Below, piece after piece: positions 25,601 through 35,224 of a stretch of DNA of 64,000 bases. Origin of the DNA: Solen grandis (Eukaryota; Mollusca; Bivalvia; Adapedonta; Solenidae); NCBI GenBank assembly GCA_021229015.1, contig CM037788.1, positions 41,458,049 to 41,522,048 on the forward strand. The letters are read 5' to 3'. Each line of letters opens with the position of its first letter. The stretch's first letter is position 1. Below the pieces are notes generated by a model. That model was not told the origin of the DNA. It saw only the letters and a program-made list of their open reading frames with translations, and did not search any database. A program made the translations under genes and the position numbers.

Positions 25601-28600
25601 ACTTTAGATGCCAGATTTTTTGTCATTTTGCCTAACACAGCCATCTTAATCAGGTGAGCGACACAGGGCCATCTTGGCCCTCTTGTTTATATGAGATCTT
25701 ACTTACTATCTTACTCATTATAAATGTATTTCCGTGATATTTATTGAGAAAATAGACAAAAATAACTTGTTGACGCTTCTTGTCGCTTCTTGTCTCTTCT
25801 TGTCGCTGATTAGGGAGACCCGATATGGGCCGATACATATCGCATAATGGTATTGGTAGATCTAGTGTCCCCAATGAAGTTTGTGACTTTTTTTTTTCTT
25901 CAGTTTTTTTCTTATTCTGGTCTATTTTATTTCTTTATTTTGCTCAAAATAACTTGACAAAACTTTTTTGTGCCAATTGCTATAAGTACCATATATAAGA
26001 GATGGAACACAAGGAGTTTTATACAGTATACTATACCCTGTTTTAATGACTCAATTAACTTAACATGTTCATAATATCAGTAAATCATGCTGAAAATTGG
26101 CTACAGGAATGGTTGTTTACTCAAAAAAATACTTTTTATTGAAAGAAAATCCACCAACAGAGTCCAAAACAATGTAACATTCATGAAATACACATGTCAA
26201 AATAGATGTCCATGCATGCAAATCACTTCAAAACCCCACTTATGACCCAGTTTCTTTTGAAGCAGAATTTTTTTTAATGATATAATTTTTTGTATAGCAT
26301 AAATATGACATGGCATCTTGACATAATCATCAACTCATTTGGTATGATATGACTTTAAACCTGCACAATAAAGAGAAATTTCTTAACAAGATACATTTCT
26401 TTCTTTTCCTTTAAGCATTGAATTTGAATCTTTATATTTTCATTTTTTTCCACCATTGACAAAATAACTCAAATAATGAAATCAAAAGTTTGTATTTGTT
26501 GTGCTAGTCCATTGTTGATCCCTCATATTAGCATCCAATAAAGCAAGTCCTGGAAAACCTGAATGATGTATACATAAAAACTTTGTAACTACCATTTTGT
26601 TCAAAAGAGTCAACACTGACCCATAAATACAGTTCCTTTAATATTTAATTAATTCACACTACTCCCATTCATCAATTAAAGCAAACCCTGCACTTACTTT
26701 TTAGCTCACCTGAGCATAGCTCAGGGTGAGCTTTTGGGATACTTGATTGTCCGTCGTGCGTCGTCCGTCAACAATTTTGATGTTTACACACTAGAGGCCA
26801 CAATTTTGATCCAATCTTCCTCAAACTTGGTCAGAATGTTTGTCTTGATGAAATCTTGAGCCCTTTCGAAAATGGGTCAGGTTGGATCAAAAAGTAGGTC
26901 AGTAGGTCAAATCTTAGAAAAATCTTGTTTACTCATTTGTGATCGCCTTTTGTCCGTCGTGCGACGTGCGTCGTCCGTCGTCAACAATTGCTTGTGAACA
27001 CTCTAGAGGCCACAGTTTTGGCCCAATATTCATGAAACTTGGTCAGGATGTTTGTCTACATGATATCTCGGTTGAGTTTGAAATTGGGTCATGTGGGGTC
27101 AAAAACTAGGTCAACAGGTCAAATCTTAGAAAAACCTTGTGAACACTCTAGAGGCCACAGTTTTGGCCCAATCTTCATGAAACTTGGTCAGGATGTTTGT
27201 CTACATGATATCTCGGATGAGTTCGAAATTGGGTCATGTGGGGTCAAAAACTAGGTCACCGGGTCAAATTTTAGAAAAACCTTGTGAATACTCTAGAGGC
27301 CACAGTTTTGGCCCAATCTTCATGAAACTTGGTCAGGATGTTTGTCTACATGATATCTCGGATGAGTTCGAAATTGGGTCATGTGGGGTCAAAAACTAGG
27401 TCACCAGGTCAAATCTTAGAAAAACCTTGTGAACTCTCTAGAGGCCACAGTTTTAGCCAAATCTTCAATAGATTTGGTCAGGATGTTTGTCTAAATAATA
27501 TATTGGATGAGTTGGATAATAAGTCACTTAGGGTTAACATTTAGGTCACCGGGTCAAATCTTAGAAAAATCTTTAGAACACTTTAAAGATTACAGTTTTA
27601 GACTTACCTTAATGTAACTTGGTCAGAATGTTTGTTTACATCAAATCTCGGATGAATTCAAAACTGGGCAACATAGGGTCAGAAGTAGGTCACCAGGGCA
27701 AATTTTAGAAAAATCTTGTGAACACACTAGAGGCCTACATTTTTTCCCCAGTTTTCATTTAACCAGTTGAGTGCAAATTCAGGTAGGATCAAAATGTAGG
27801 CCACTTAGTAAAATGTTAGAAAAACATTTTAGATTCCAGAATTTTTGTCATTATGCCTAACACAGCCATCTTAATCAGGTGAGCGACACAGGGCCATCTT
27901 GGCCCTCTTGTTTACTTTTATTATTGGTATGTCTCTTTATTTATTACCTTATTAACTTATGTAACTAGTACTATTTTGGTAGTGATTAGATGTCAATGCT
28001 ACACATTTTGAAAAATAATTTGGAAGTTTGTCAAAGTGAATAAGACTGACTTTCAGTTGATCTTATACTAATAGACAACTTTTTTTAAACAGTCAACAGG
28101 ATGTGAAACTGATTTTACGTCAAGTGACAAATCTCTTTTTTTTTTTTTTTTACTTCAGCCACTGGTGGTGACAGTCATTTGCCTCAAGTTATTGAAGGAG
28201 TATGTAGCGAAGATACAGTGATTGCCAGATGTGTTGCAGAATGTGTTACTGTGGAACATATAGAGGAGAATGAAACCCCTGAAGGTAATTATACTGCTTT
28301 TAATAACGCTATATTACTTTCAAACAAGTCATGTTTATAGTGTCCTCAGTTGCATGTCCATTAAGTTGATGTCCTCAGTTGTATGTGCCATAAAGTTAGT
28401 GTCCTCAGTTAGAGACACACTCAGAAGAGAATCTCATCAATAAATATTGAACCTTTCTTAACTTAAAGTCTCCGTATGTTTTAGTGTAAATTAATTAAAA
28501 GAAGATAAAAGAAGGTGCCTAGATAAATAAAAATGAGTCTCCGATAGCGTAAAATAAAACCCTGATGCCCATGCATGGCTTGATAAAACAGATATTACGG

Positions 28601-29678
28601 GAAACCACCCCCGAATATCGTCTAGTATCAAATGGTACTACTAGTTGCATGATGCAGTTGTTATATGCTAATTTCGAGACAGAAGTGGGTGGAATATGCA
28701 TAGCATAATGATTTCATCACTAACAAATATCTGGTCACTTGCTTACGCTGTGTTGTTTCAAGCCATAATCTTCCTCCATTTTATCACAAAAAACTGAATA
28801 TCATGAGGAATGCTGACACGTAATTATGTAAATTATATGTTGATTTCATGTTGACGTTGTTGACTGCTATATATAGAATGAAAGCTGTATACACATTAAG
28901 TAACTGTCATGTTGTAAATTTCGCATAAAAATTGAGTTCTATGGGTTTTTGGTGGCGTTAAAAAATGCAGGAATAAGTGTGTAAGTGTAAGTGCACTCGG
29001 TTTGGGTTAAAATATTTATGAGAACTTAAACATACAGAGACTTTAAGATATTGAAATTAGATAAAAATGCCTTTGACAATACAGGCACCAATACAAAGGG
29101 GTTTGTAGCACCCCTTGACTGTTAAATATGCACTATCATGAATGAAGTCTTAAAAGAAAGGGCAATAAGTCCTTCAAGCATACTTTATATGGTGTCCTTT
29201 ATTTTGCCCAGATTTTTTCGCAAAGAAAAGGAATATAATGAAGCCATAAGTCTCAGTCGATGCAGAAAAAAATTATCTTTACAAAAATCTGGAAACTCTC
29301 TGAACCTCAGAAATGTTTTTTACTCATGAAAATTACCGTTTTTTTAGCTTGCCGGGACGAAAGTCCAGAGAGCTTATGCTATGCCCATGGTGGCGGCATC
29401 GTTGTCGTTGTCGTCATTGGCGTCTGTGAACAAAACTTTAACCTGGCCTATATCTTTTGAAATCTTGGAGATAGAGCTTAGATACTTCACATGTTGACAC
29501 CTCATGGCAAGACCTCTCGTTTGGAAACATGACTTTTGACCTTGTGAACTTAACCTTAGAGTTTGGCCTTCTTTTCAATAACTTACACCTGGCCTATATA
29601 TTTTGAACTCCAAGAGATAGAGCTTAGATTTTTCACATGTGGACACCTTGGCAAGACCTCTCTTTGGGACCATGACTT

Positions 29679-29709
<31 letters not shown>

Positions 29710-32700
29710 TGAACTTTTAAAAAAAAGTGCTGTTACAGCGAGCTATGTTGTCTTCTGACAACTCTTGTTTGTTTAGTCGGACAAGAAGTCATAAAACCAA
29801 AACATTGTTATCCCCAAGGTAAACTGCATAAAATATGCAATCATTTGGAAAAATCTGACATTAAATCATTAAAATATAATGAATCTGATTGCATTTAAAA
29901 TACATGCCCAAGCATCCTCTACGGTGCAGCAATTGGCAGAAGTTTTTGCTGTCTGCATGTAGATGTCTTTCAGCCCCCATTATTGTGTCACAAAATGTTG
30001 CTGGCTTCCAAATGTCCTTGTGTGACAACGGGGTTTCCCCTTTTGAGGCACGTCACCATCTGAACAAATGGTGGCCTGGTGATTAAGTTGGTGACCTGTC
30101 TCATACTAGAAAATCCCTTTTAATAACATGCTAAGTTGATAGCTTTTCCAGAACAGTCAACAGGATGTGAAACTGATTTTATGTCATGTGACAAATCTCT
30201 TCTTTTTTTTTTTTACTTCAGCCATTGGTGGTGAAGAATCTGCTGATACGAGTGATAATCTAGTGGTCATTGATTATCTTGCCAAAACTCTGAGTCAGGA
30301 GGACGACACTGATGCTGTTTATCCTGTATATGCAGTAAAAGAAGAAATTGGTCATGGTGGTAATCGGGCATTGGCTACTGGAGATGGTGATATGATTGCC
30401 AGATGTGTTGCAGAATGTGTTCCTGTGGAACATATAGAGAAGAATGAAACCCCTGAAGGTAATTATACTGCTTTTAATAACGCTATATTACTTTCAAACA
30501 AGTCATGTTTATAGTGTCCTCAGTTGCATGTCCATTAAGTTGATGTCCTCAGTTGTATGTGCCATAAAGTTAGTGTCCTCAGTTAGAGACACACTCAGAA
30601 GAGAATCTCATCAATAAATATTGAACCTTTCTGAGGTTAAGATGTTGAAATTAGATAAAAGTGCCTTTGACAGTACAAGCACAAGTATAGATCCATATAC
30701 TTTTTTCTTTATAGCTTTTTAGCTCACCTGAGCATAGCTCAGGGTGAGCTTTTGGGATACTTGATTGTCCGTCGTCCGTCAACAATTTTGATGTTTACAC
30801 ACTAGAGGCCACAATTTTGATCCAATCTTCCTCAAACTTGGTCAGAATGTTTGTCTTGATGATATCTTGAACCTTTGAAAATGGGTCAGGTTGGATCAAA
30901 AAGTAGGTCAAATCTTAGAAAAATCTTGTTTACACACTAGAGGCACAATTTTATCCAATCTTCCTTTAACTTGGTCAGAATGTTTGTCTTGATGATATCT
31001 TGAACCTTCCGAAAATGGGCAGGTGGATCAAAAAGTAGGTCAGTAGGTCAAATCTTAGAAAAAATCTTGTTTACACACTAAGGCACAATTTTGTCCAATC
31101 TTCCTCAAACTTGGCAGAATGTTTGTCTTGATGATATCTTTTGAAGATGGGTCAGCGACCGAAATGTTAGTCATCATCAAATTTTAAAAATCTGTTTTAC
31201 ACAATGAAAGTACCCAGTCGATTAGAGGCAATCTTCCTCATAACTCTGGCATGGATTTTTGTCATGTGACATCGTCTGGAACCATTTAATCAATGGGGCT
31301 GATAGAAATGTAGGTCATTAGGTCAAATCTTAGAAAAATCTTGTTTATACTCTGAGGGCAACAATTTTGGTCCAATCATCCTCAAACTTTGGCAGAATGT
31401 TTGTCATGATGATATCTTTTGTGGATGGGGTCAGAGAATTCCTGAACATTGTTTCACCTCATCATCTTAATTCTAAATCAATCTGTTTTGTACAGGCAAT
31501 GAATGATACTTTTCTCAGGTGAGCGATCTAGGGCCATCTTGGCCCTCTTGTAATAAGCTCACCTGGCACGGATCCTTTTTCTGTCGTACATCGTCATGAG
31601 TTGATCCATTACAGGGGTTTTCTTAAGTGGACGCCCGCTTGCCCGTGCTGGGTTAAAATCACTGTGGGCAAGTGATTTTTCAAAGCAGATGGCCCGGCGG
31701 GCAAGTTTATTTATGTAAATGAAATCTTTCGGGGTTTTTTGATTTTCTACAGAATGTCAAGGGTGAAATGCTTGCTAATTGTGTTTGATACATATAAACT
31801 AAAATTCACCTTAACATTACACATATTTAGTTTTACACATTAACAAACACCAACTAACTTAAAGATCGGGCAACCTGTCTTCAATGGGGGCTACTAGATG
31901 TACAAAGTAACTTGCCCCCTGGACAAGTGAAAGTCATATCCTTAAGTAAACCCCTGCATTAACAATTTACTTAAACATCTTCTTCTTTGAAACAACTGAT
32001 GGGGAATCGATCAAACTTAGCCAGGATGTTACTTAGGTTGTCCCCTTTAGAAATTGTTCAAATGATTCTGGTCTGTTACATAATAAGGTCACAGGAGCTA
32101 AAAATAGATTTTGAAAGTGAAATCATAAAAATCTTCTTCAATGACACAATGACCTTGGATGTGCATAAAAATCTTCTACTTCAAATCAACAAGGCCTGGA
32201 GCTTAGATATTTGGTGTGTGGGTTTTTCTAGTAGACCTCTTTTAAGTTTGTTCAAATCATGACCCTGGGGTCATAATTGGCCCCTCCCCAGGAGTAATTT
32301 ATTTAACATGGGCATATATATAAAAAAAAAAATTCTTTCCAAACCCACAATGGCCTAAGCTTAATATTTGGTGTGTGGCTTTGTCTAGTAGACCTCTATC
32401 AAGTTTGTTCAAATCATGAACCTGGGGTCAAAACTGACCCTGTCCCAGGGGTCACTTGATTTTATATTGACATATATTTATAAATTAAAATTGTCCCCGC
32501 CCCAAGTGTCACTTGACTTCACATAACCTAATGATACCAGGTGAGCAATTCAGGGTTATCATGGCCCCTTTTTAGCTCACCTGAGCACAACGTGCTCATG
32601 GTGAGCTTTTGTGATGGTCCGTCGTCCATCATCGTCGTGCGTCATCAACTTTTTAATTCAAACGACTTCTCCTCCTTAACTACTGAGCAGATTTCAATAA

Positions 32701-34415
32701 AACTTTACACATACTAGAAAATCCCTTTTGATACCATGCTAAGTTGATAGCTTTTCCTGAACAGTCAACAGGATGTGAAACTGATTTTATGTCATGTGAC
32801 AAATCTCTTCTTTTTTTTTTTACTTCAGCCATTGGTGGTGAAGAATCTGCTGATACAAGTGATAATCTAGTGGTCATTGATTATCTTGCCAAAACTCTGA
32901 GTCAGGAGGATGACACTGATGCTGTTTATCCTGTATATGCAGTAAAAGAAGAAATTGGTCATGGTGGTAATCGGGCATTGGCTACTGGAGATGGTGATAT
33001 GATTGCCAGATGTGTTGCAGAATGTGTTCCTGTGGAACATATAGAGGAGAATGAAACCCCTGAAGGTAATTATACTGCTTTTAATAACGCTATATTACTT
33101 TCAAACAAGTCATGTTTATAGTGTCCTCAGTTGCATGTTCATTAAGTTGATGTCCTCAGTTGTATGTGCCATAAAGTTAGTGTCCTCAGTTAGAGACACA
33201 CTCAGAAGAGAATCTCATCAATAAATATTGAACCTTTCTTAGGTTAAGATGTTGAAATTAAATAAAAGTGCCTTTGACAGTACAAGCACCAGTATAGATC
33301 CATATACTTTTTATATGCCCATCTTAAGATGGGGCGTATTATGTGAACACTCAAGGCGGGTGGGCGGGCGGGCGTGGAACATTTGTTGTCCGGGCTCTAA
33401 CTTCAATACCATTTGCCCAATCCTTTTCAAACTTTCCACACATGTGCATGGCCATAATATCTCGGATGAGTTTGATATCCAGCATTATCGCGTGAATGAC
33501 TTAGAAGTTATGGCCCTTGACGTACACAAAATACTTGAAATTGTGATTGTCCAGGCTCTAACTTCAATACCATTAGCCCAATCCTTTTCAAACTTTTCAC
33601 ACATGTGCATGGCCATAATATCACGGATGAGTTCAAATCATGGCCCTATGGTGATTAATGACCCTGAACCAGGGGTCATTTGTTTTACTTAGAGTTATAC
33701 AACAAAAAACTTTATAAAATCTTCTCCCATGAAACCAAAAGGCCTAAAGCTTAGATATTTGGTATGTAACAGCATCTAATTGTACATTACCAAGATTGTT
33801 CAAATCATGGCCATACTGTGATAAATGACCCCGCACCAGGGCTCACTTGTTTAACATAGAGTTATATAGGAAAAACTTGAAAGTCAACTCCTCTGCAACC
33901 ATAAGGCCTATTGCTTAGATATTAAATATGTAGTATTGCCAAGGTAAAATGTTTAAGACTGCATTATATCAGAATTCTTGTCTGTTTTTAATTTAAAAAC
34001 CTTGAAATCAGTTGTAGCAGTGATACTCAGATGAGCAATTTAGGGCCACCATGGCCCTCTTGTTCTAAAAGATAGTATCAATAATTACCAACAAAATGTT
34101 GATCTGGAAGCAATTTTTCTCAGGTGAGCAATTCAGGGCCATCTTGGCCATCTTGTTTGTAATTAAAATGAATGATTTTTTTTTTTAATTTCAGTCAAGA
34201 GAAGACAGTATACCAAAACACCATGGTCTAAGGAAGAAAAGAATGCAGTGCAAACAGACCTTAGGAAGTGCTTTGCTATGAAAATACTTCCCAAAAAACT
34301 GGAGTGCGAAAACACTATAAAGAAAAATCCTTGTTTGCAAAGGAGAACATGGACAATGGCAAAAGGCTATGTAAGAACGACATTAGCCAGTTTGGAGCGT
34401 CAGGAAAAATGTTAA
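16596..34415 (+). CDS. multi-exon gene with triplicated cassette exon and basic PWSKEEKNAV C-terminus
   Basis: Proposed exons: 16596-16619 (start ATG, MLSRGKRA), 17198-17227 (VDAALGKTRK), cassette copies 28159-28284, 30222-30458 and 32829-33065, and the last exon 34195-34415 with TAA. The first two are phase 0. The cassettes and last exon all accept and leave one base, so at least one unseen exon must lie between 17227 and 28159. The cassettes are acidic (ADTSDNLVVIDYLAKTLSQE, then IARCVAECV and HIEENETPE). The last exon is basic, with KRRQYTKTPWSKEEKNAVQT, an ECENTIKKNP stretch and RRTWTMAKGYVRTTL. That resembles the Myb/SANT-like C-terminal module (WSxEExxAV, CexxixxxPxLxxRxW) seen in large uncharacterised proteins of aquatic animals. 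Function is unknown. Linking the 16-17 kb exons to the 28-34 kb exons is inference. Confidence 0.5.
17198..17227 (+). CDS. candidate second coding exon (VDAALGKTRK)
   Basis: Thirty bases in phase 0-0 between the acceptor ttatttccaccacatatag and donor GTATTT. The basic peptide continues the style of the preceding exon. Confidence 0.4.
17811..18053. mobile_element. TTAA-flanked MITE (piggyBac-like ends), oldest copy
   Basis: Starts TTAACTCTTTCC and ends GAGAAAGGGTTAA, with the same interior words as 55374-55615 (GAAAAGACCTA, AGATCAGCCTGC, GAGTCTATATGAG). Several mutations in both termini make it the most diverged of three copies. Confidence 0.75.
18054..19210. other. gene-free stretch
   Basis: AT-rich intronic or intergenic sequence with a TA repeat at 18700-18731. 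At 18811-18830 there is a GGTACCGGGTACCGG duplication. Overlapping open frames of 66-85 codons on both strands lack domains. Confidence 0.4.
21448..21660 (+). repeat. tRNA-derived SINE inside the 4.3-kb element
   Basis: A box-A-like GGGTAGTTCAGTGATTGCC and box-B-like ATAGTTTGAATCTAGG at tRNA spacing, then a unique body containing GGTACCTGTGAGG. Its position inside the TIR element shows that it inserted later or was captured. Confidence 0.5.
22197..22247. repeat. GACGGACAGACA simple repeat
   Basis: Degenerate GACA/GACGGACA units of the sort often found next to transposon ends. They create the ORF peptide DGQTDKEIDGQTEDGK, which is not a gene. Confidence 0.6.
22932..22987 (+). CDS. weak exon candidate inside the TIR element
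   Basis: Acceptor ttttttctgctgattgtag and donor GTAATA bound 56 bases open in one frame (GMDALSMLNLIPNIKLFT). It ends with one extra base, which fits the cassette exons downstream, but it needs two bases from a preceding exon that I could not find. Its location inside a transposon lowers the odds. Confidence 0.2.
23312..23352. repeat. imperfect hairpin GCAACACTGT/ACAGTGTTGC
   Basis: A 10-bp inverted pair separated by 17 bases that themselves contain GTAACTCAAGTTAC. It lies within the subterminal part of the 4.3-kb element and may be a protein-binding repeat of that element. Confidence 0.6.
23551..25816. mobile_element. second TIR element with nested repeat insertion
   Basis: The left end GGTCTCCCTAAACAGCGACA is inverted on the right as TTGTCGCTGATTAGGGAGAC plus C, and GCGACAAGAAG words recur just inside both ends. 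The block 24440-24720 contains four TTGTCGCTAAGTC-type repeats about 75 bp apart. The repeat array at 24779-25688 is inserted near its right end. No coding capacity is seen. Confidence 0.55.
24779..25688 (+). mobile_element. AGCTCACC repeat, copy A with 145-bp tandem units
   Basis: Opens with the hairpin AGCTCACCTGAGC...GCTCGGGTGAGC and closes with CAGGTGAGCG and the hairpin GGGCCATCTTGGCCC. Between them are four to five units of 145 bp (CTTGTGAACACTCTAGAGG, AACTTGGTCAGGATGTTTG, CATGTGGGGTCAAAAACTAG). Each unit gives a 71-codon open frame, but 145 is not a multiple of three, so every unit shifts frame. These frames are not genes. Confidence 0.8.
25820..26695. other. gene-free stretch
   Basis: AT-rich intron-like sequence between two repeat arrays; nothing recognised. 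Confidence 0.4.
26699..27912 (+). mobile_element. AGCTCACC repeat, copy B
   Basis: The start hairpin AGCTCACCTGAGCATAGCTC is followed by an older divergent unit. A restart at 26935 (TTTGTGATCGCCTTTTGTCC) then leads into three near-perfect 145-bp units and three decaying ones. It ends in GGGCCATCTTGGCCCTCTTG. The internal restart suggests one copy inserted into another. Confidence 0.8.
28159..28284 (+). CDS. cassette exon, copy 1 (short form)
   Basis: The T-rich acceptor ending tacttcag and donor GTAATT are identical in layout to the copies at 30222 and 32829. The 126-nt exon encodes TGGDSHLPQVIEGVCSEDTV and then IARCVAECVTVEHIEENETP. Its 3' 75 bases match the other copies, the middle is shorter by 111 bases (37 codons, in frame), and the 5' part is divergent. 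Confidence 0.55.
28467..29042. mobile_element. TTAA-flanked TIR element with known empty site
   Basis: TIRs AGTCTCCGTATGTTT and inverted AAACATACAGAGACT are bounded by TTAA on both sides (28463-28466, 29043-29046). The paralogous DNA at 30630 and 33240 reads CTTTCTgAGGTTAAGATG or similar without the element, showing the target with a single TTAA. No reading frame of note; non-autonomous. Confidence 0.8.
29343..29772. repeat. second bivalve-type dispersed repeat (AGCTTGCC family)
   Basis: Contains TAGCTTGCCGGGACGAAAGT, GTTGTCGTTGTCGTCATTGG, two diverged units of GACTTTTGACCTTGTGA, and the end GACAACTCTTGTTTGTTTA. A shorter inverted piece of the same family lies at 62460-62640. Layout resembles the AGCTCACC repeat. 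Confidence 0.55.
30100..30712 (+). repeat. segmental duplication unit 1 carrying a cassette exon
   Basis: From ATACTAGAAAATCCCTTTTA to CTTTTTTCTTTATAGC this DNA is almost identical to 32706-33310. The match covers exon, polypyrimidine tract and 250 bases of downstream intron. The AGCTCACC repeat begins exactly at its right end. Confidence 0.85.
30222..30458 (+). CDS. cassette exon, copy 2
   Basis: 237 nt, phase 1-1, acceptor tttttacttcag and donor GTAATT. Encodes IGGEESADTSDNLVVIDYLA, KTLSQEDDTDAVYPVYAVKE and EIGHGGNRALATGDGDMIAR, ending ECVPVEHIEKNETPE. An ATG reading frame from 30167 begins in the intron and is not the real start. It differs from copy 3 by three bases that I count, one of them changing E to K. 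Confidence 0.6.
30715..31552 (+). mobile_element. AGCTCACC repeat, copy C
   Basis: Start AGCTCACCTGAGCATAGCTC, four to five decayed units (GTTTACACACTAGAGGC, AACTTGGTCAGAATGTTTGT), end CAGGTGAGCGATCTAGGGCC plus ATCTTGGCCC. More diverged than copies A and B. Confidence 0.75.
31556..32572 (+). mobile_element. AGCTCACC repeat, copy D, old and interrupted
   Basis: Starts AGCTCACCTGGCACGG and ends CAGGTGAGCAATTCAGGG plus TTATCATGGCCCC. The interior contains units of another type (GGGGTCACTTGATTTTA, GCTTAGATATTTGGTGTG) and a foreign block at 31610-31950 (GACGCCCGCTTGCCCGTGCT). Confidence 0.6.
32573..32703 (+). mobile_element. AGCTCACC repeat, copy E, truncated
   Basis: Opens AGCTCACCTGAGCACAACGT and breaks off after CAATAAAACTTTACAC, where the second exon-bearing duplication begins. 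The breakpoint suggests that the duplication landed inside this repeat. Confidence 0.65.
32706..33310 (+). repeat. segmental duplication unit 2 carrying a cassette exon
   Basis: Begins ATACTAGAAAATCCCTTTTG and ends GATCCATATACTTTTT, matching 30100-30712. At its right end a different repeat (TATGCCCATCTTAAG) starts, so the two units have distinct right neighbours. Confidence 0.85.
32829..33065 (+). CDS. cassette exon, copy 3
   Basis: 237 nt, phase 1-1, with the same splice sites as copy 2. Ends HIEENETPE, as in the short copy 1. Because all three copies and the last exon share the phase, any combination of them could be spliced without a frameshift. Confidence 0.6.
33313..34070 (+). mobile_element. 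TATGCCC repeat element with decayed units
   Basis: Opens with the hairpin TATGCCCATCTTAAGATGGG plus GCGTATTATG. Two or three units follow (CTAACTTCAATACCATT, CATGTGCATGGCCATAATAT), and it closes with AGGGCCACCATGGCCCTC. The shared closing hairpin links it to the AGCTCACC family. The 147-codon frame at 33249 is produced by this repeat. A second end fragment (CAGGTGAGCAATTCAGGGCC) sits at 34120-34156. Confidence 0.6.
34195..34415 (+). CDS. last exon, basic Myb/SANT-like C-terminal module
   Basis: T-rich acceptor ending aatttcag; the split codon becomes valine, then KRRQYTKTPWSKEEKNAVQT, DLRKCFAMKILPKKLECENT, IKKNPCLQRRTWTMAKGYVR, TTLASLERQEKC and TAA. Trp in PWS and in RTW and the CE pair match the family pattern named in the gene entry. 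The ATG frame at 34268 is in another frame and is a shadow. Confidence 0.6.
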
Positions 34416-34484
34416 CTTTCAGGCCTTCAAGGCTTTTAAACCTGTATAAACTATAAATTTTGGCTTCAACCTTTAAAATCTTTT

Positions 34485-35224
34485 TAATTCACCTAGCTCA
34501 GGGTGAGCTTTTGGGACACTTGATTGTCCGTAGTCTGTCAACAGTTTTAATGTTTACACACTAGAAGCCACAATTTTGATCCAATCATCCTCAAACTTGG
34601 TCAGAATGTTTGTCATGATGATATATCCCACAACTTTCAAAATAGGTCAGGTGAGATCCAAAAGTAGGTTAGTAGGTCAAACTTAGAAAAATCTTGTTTA
34701 TACTCTACGGGCCACATTTTTAGTCCAATTATCCACTAACTAGGTCAGAATGTTTGTCATGATTATATGTCGAACCAGTTTGAAAATGGGCAGGGGTTGA
34801 ATATAAAAGTAGGTCATTAGGTCAAATCTTAGAAAAATCTTGTTTATACGTTTTGATCCAAGCTTTCTCAAATTTGAATTTGGAAGTTTGAAAATGGGTC
34901 AGTTGGAATCCAAAAGAAGGTCAGTAGGTCAAATCTTAGAAAAATCTTGTTAACACTCTGATGGCCAAATTTTTGGCCCAGTCATCCTTAAACTTGGGCA
35001 GAATGTCATGATGATATTTTCTATGAGTTGTTGGTGGGGTCAGAAAAGTAGGTCACTAGGTCAAATATTATACAAAAAACTTGTTATATTCCATGGGCCA
35101 GTTTTTGGAATATTCATGAAAATTGTTTCACCTCATCTTTATTTCTAAAGCAATCTGTTTTGTATAGGCAATGAAGGATACTTTTTTCAGGTGAGCGATT
35201 TAGGGCGATCTTGGCCCTCTTGTT
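34485..35224 (+). mobile_element. AGCTCACC repeat, copy H
   Basis: Truncated start (CACCTAGCTCAGGGTGAGCT), five decayed units with AACTTGGTCAGAATGTTTGT, end CAGGTGAGCGATTTAGGGCG plus ATCTTGGCCC. Confidence 0.7.

Noticed and set aside
24779..27544. Six or more 71-codon open frames with almost the same peptide (MVRMFVYMISRMSSKLGHVG type)
   Set aside because: They come from 145-bp tandem DNA units. The unit length shifts the frame each time, the same DNA is found in decayed non-coding copies, and no start or splice context repeats with them.
30167..30514. 115-codon ATG frame as an independent gene
   Set aside because: Its first 18 codons are intron with the polypyrimidine tract and its end is read-through past a GTAATT donor. 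The supported part is the cassette exon 30222-30458.
33249..33692. 147-codon plus-strand ORF
   Set aside because: It begins in duplicated intron sequence and continues through the TATGCCC dispersed repeat.
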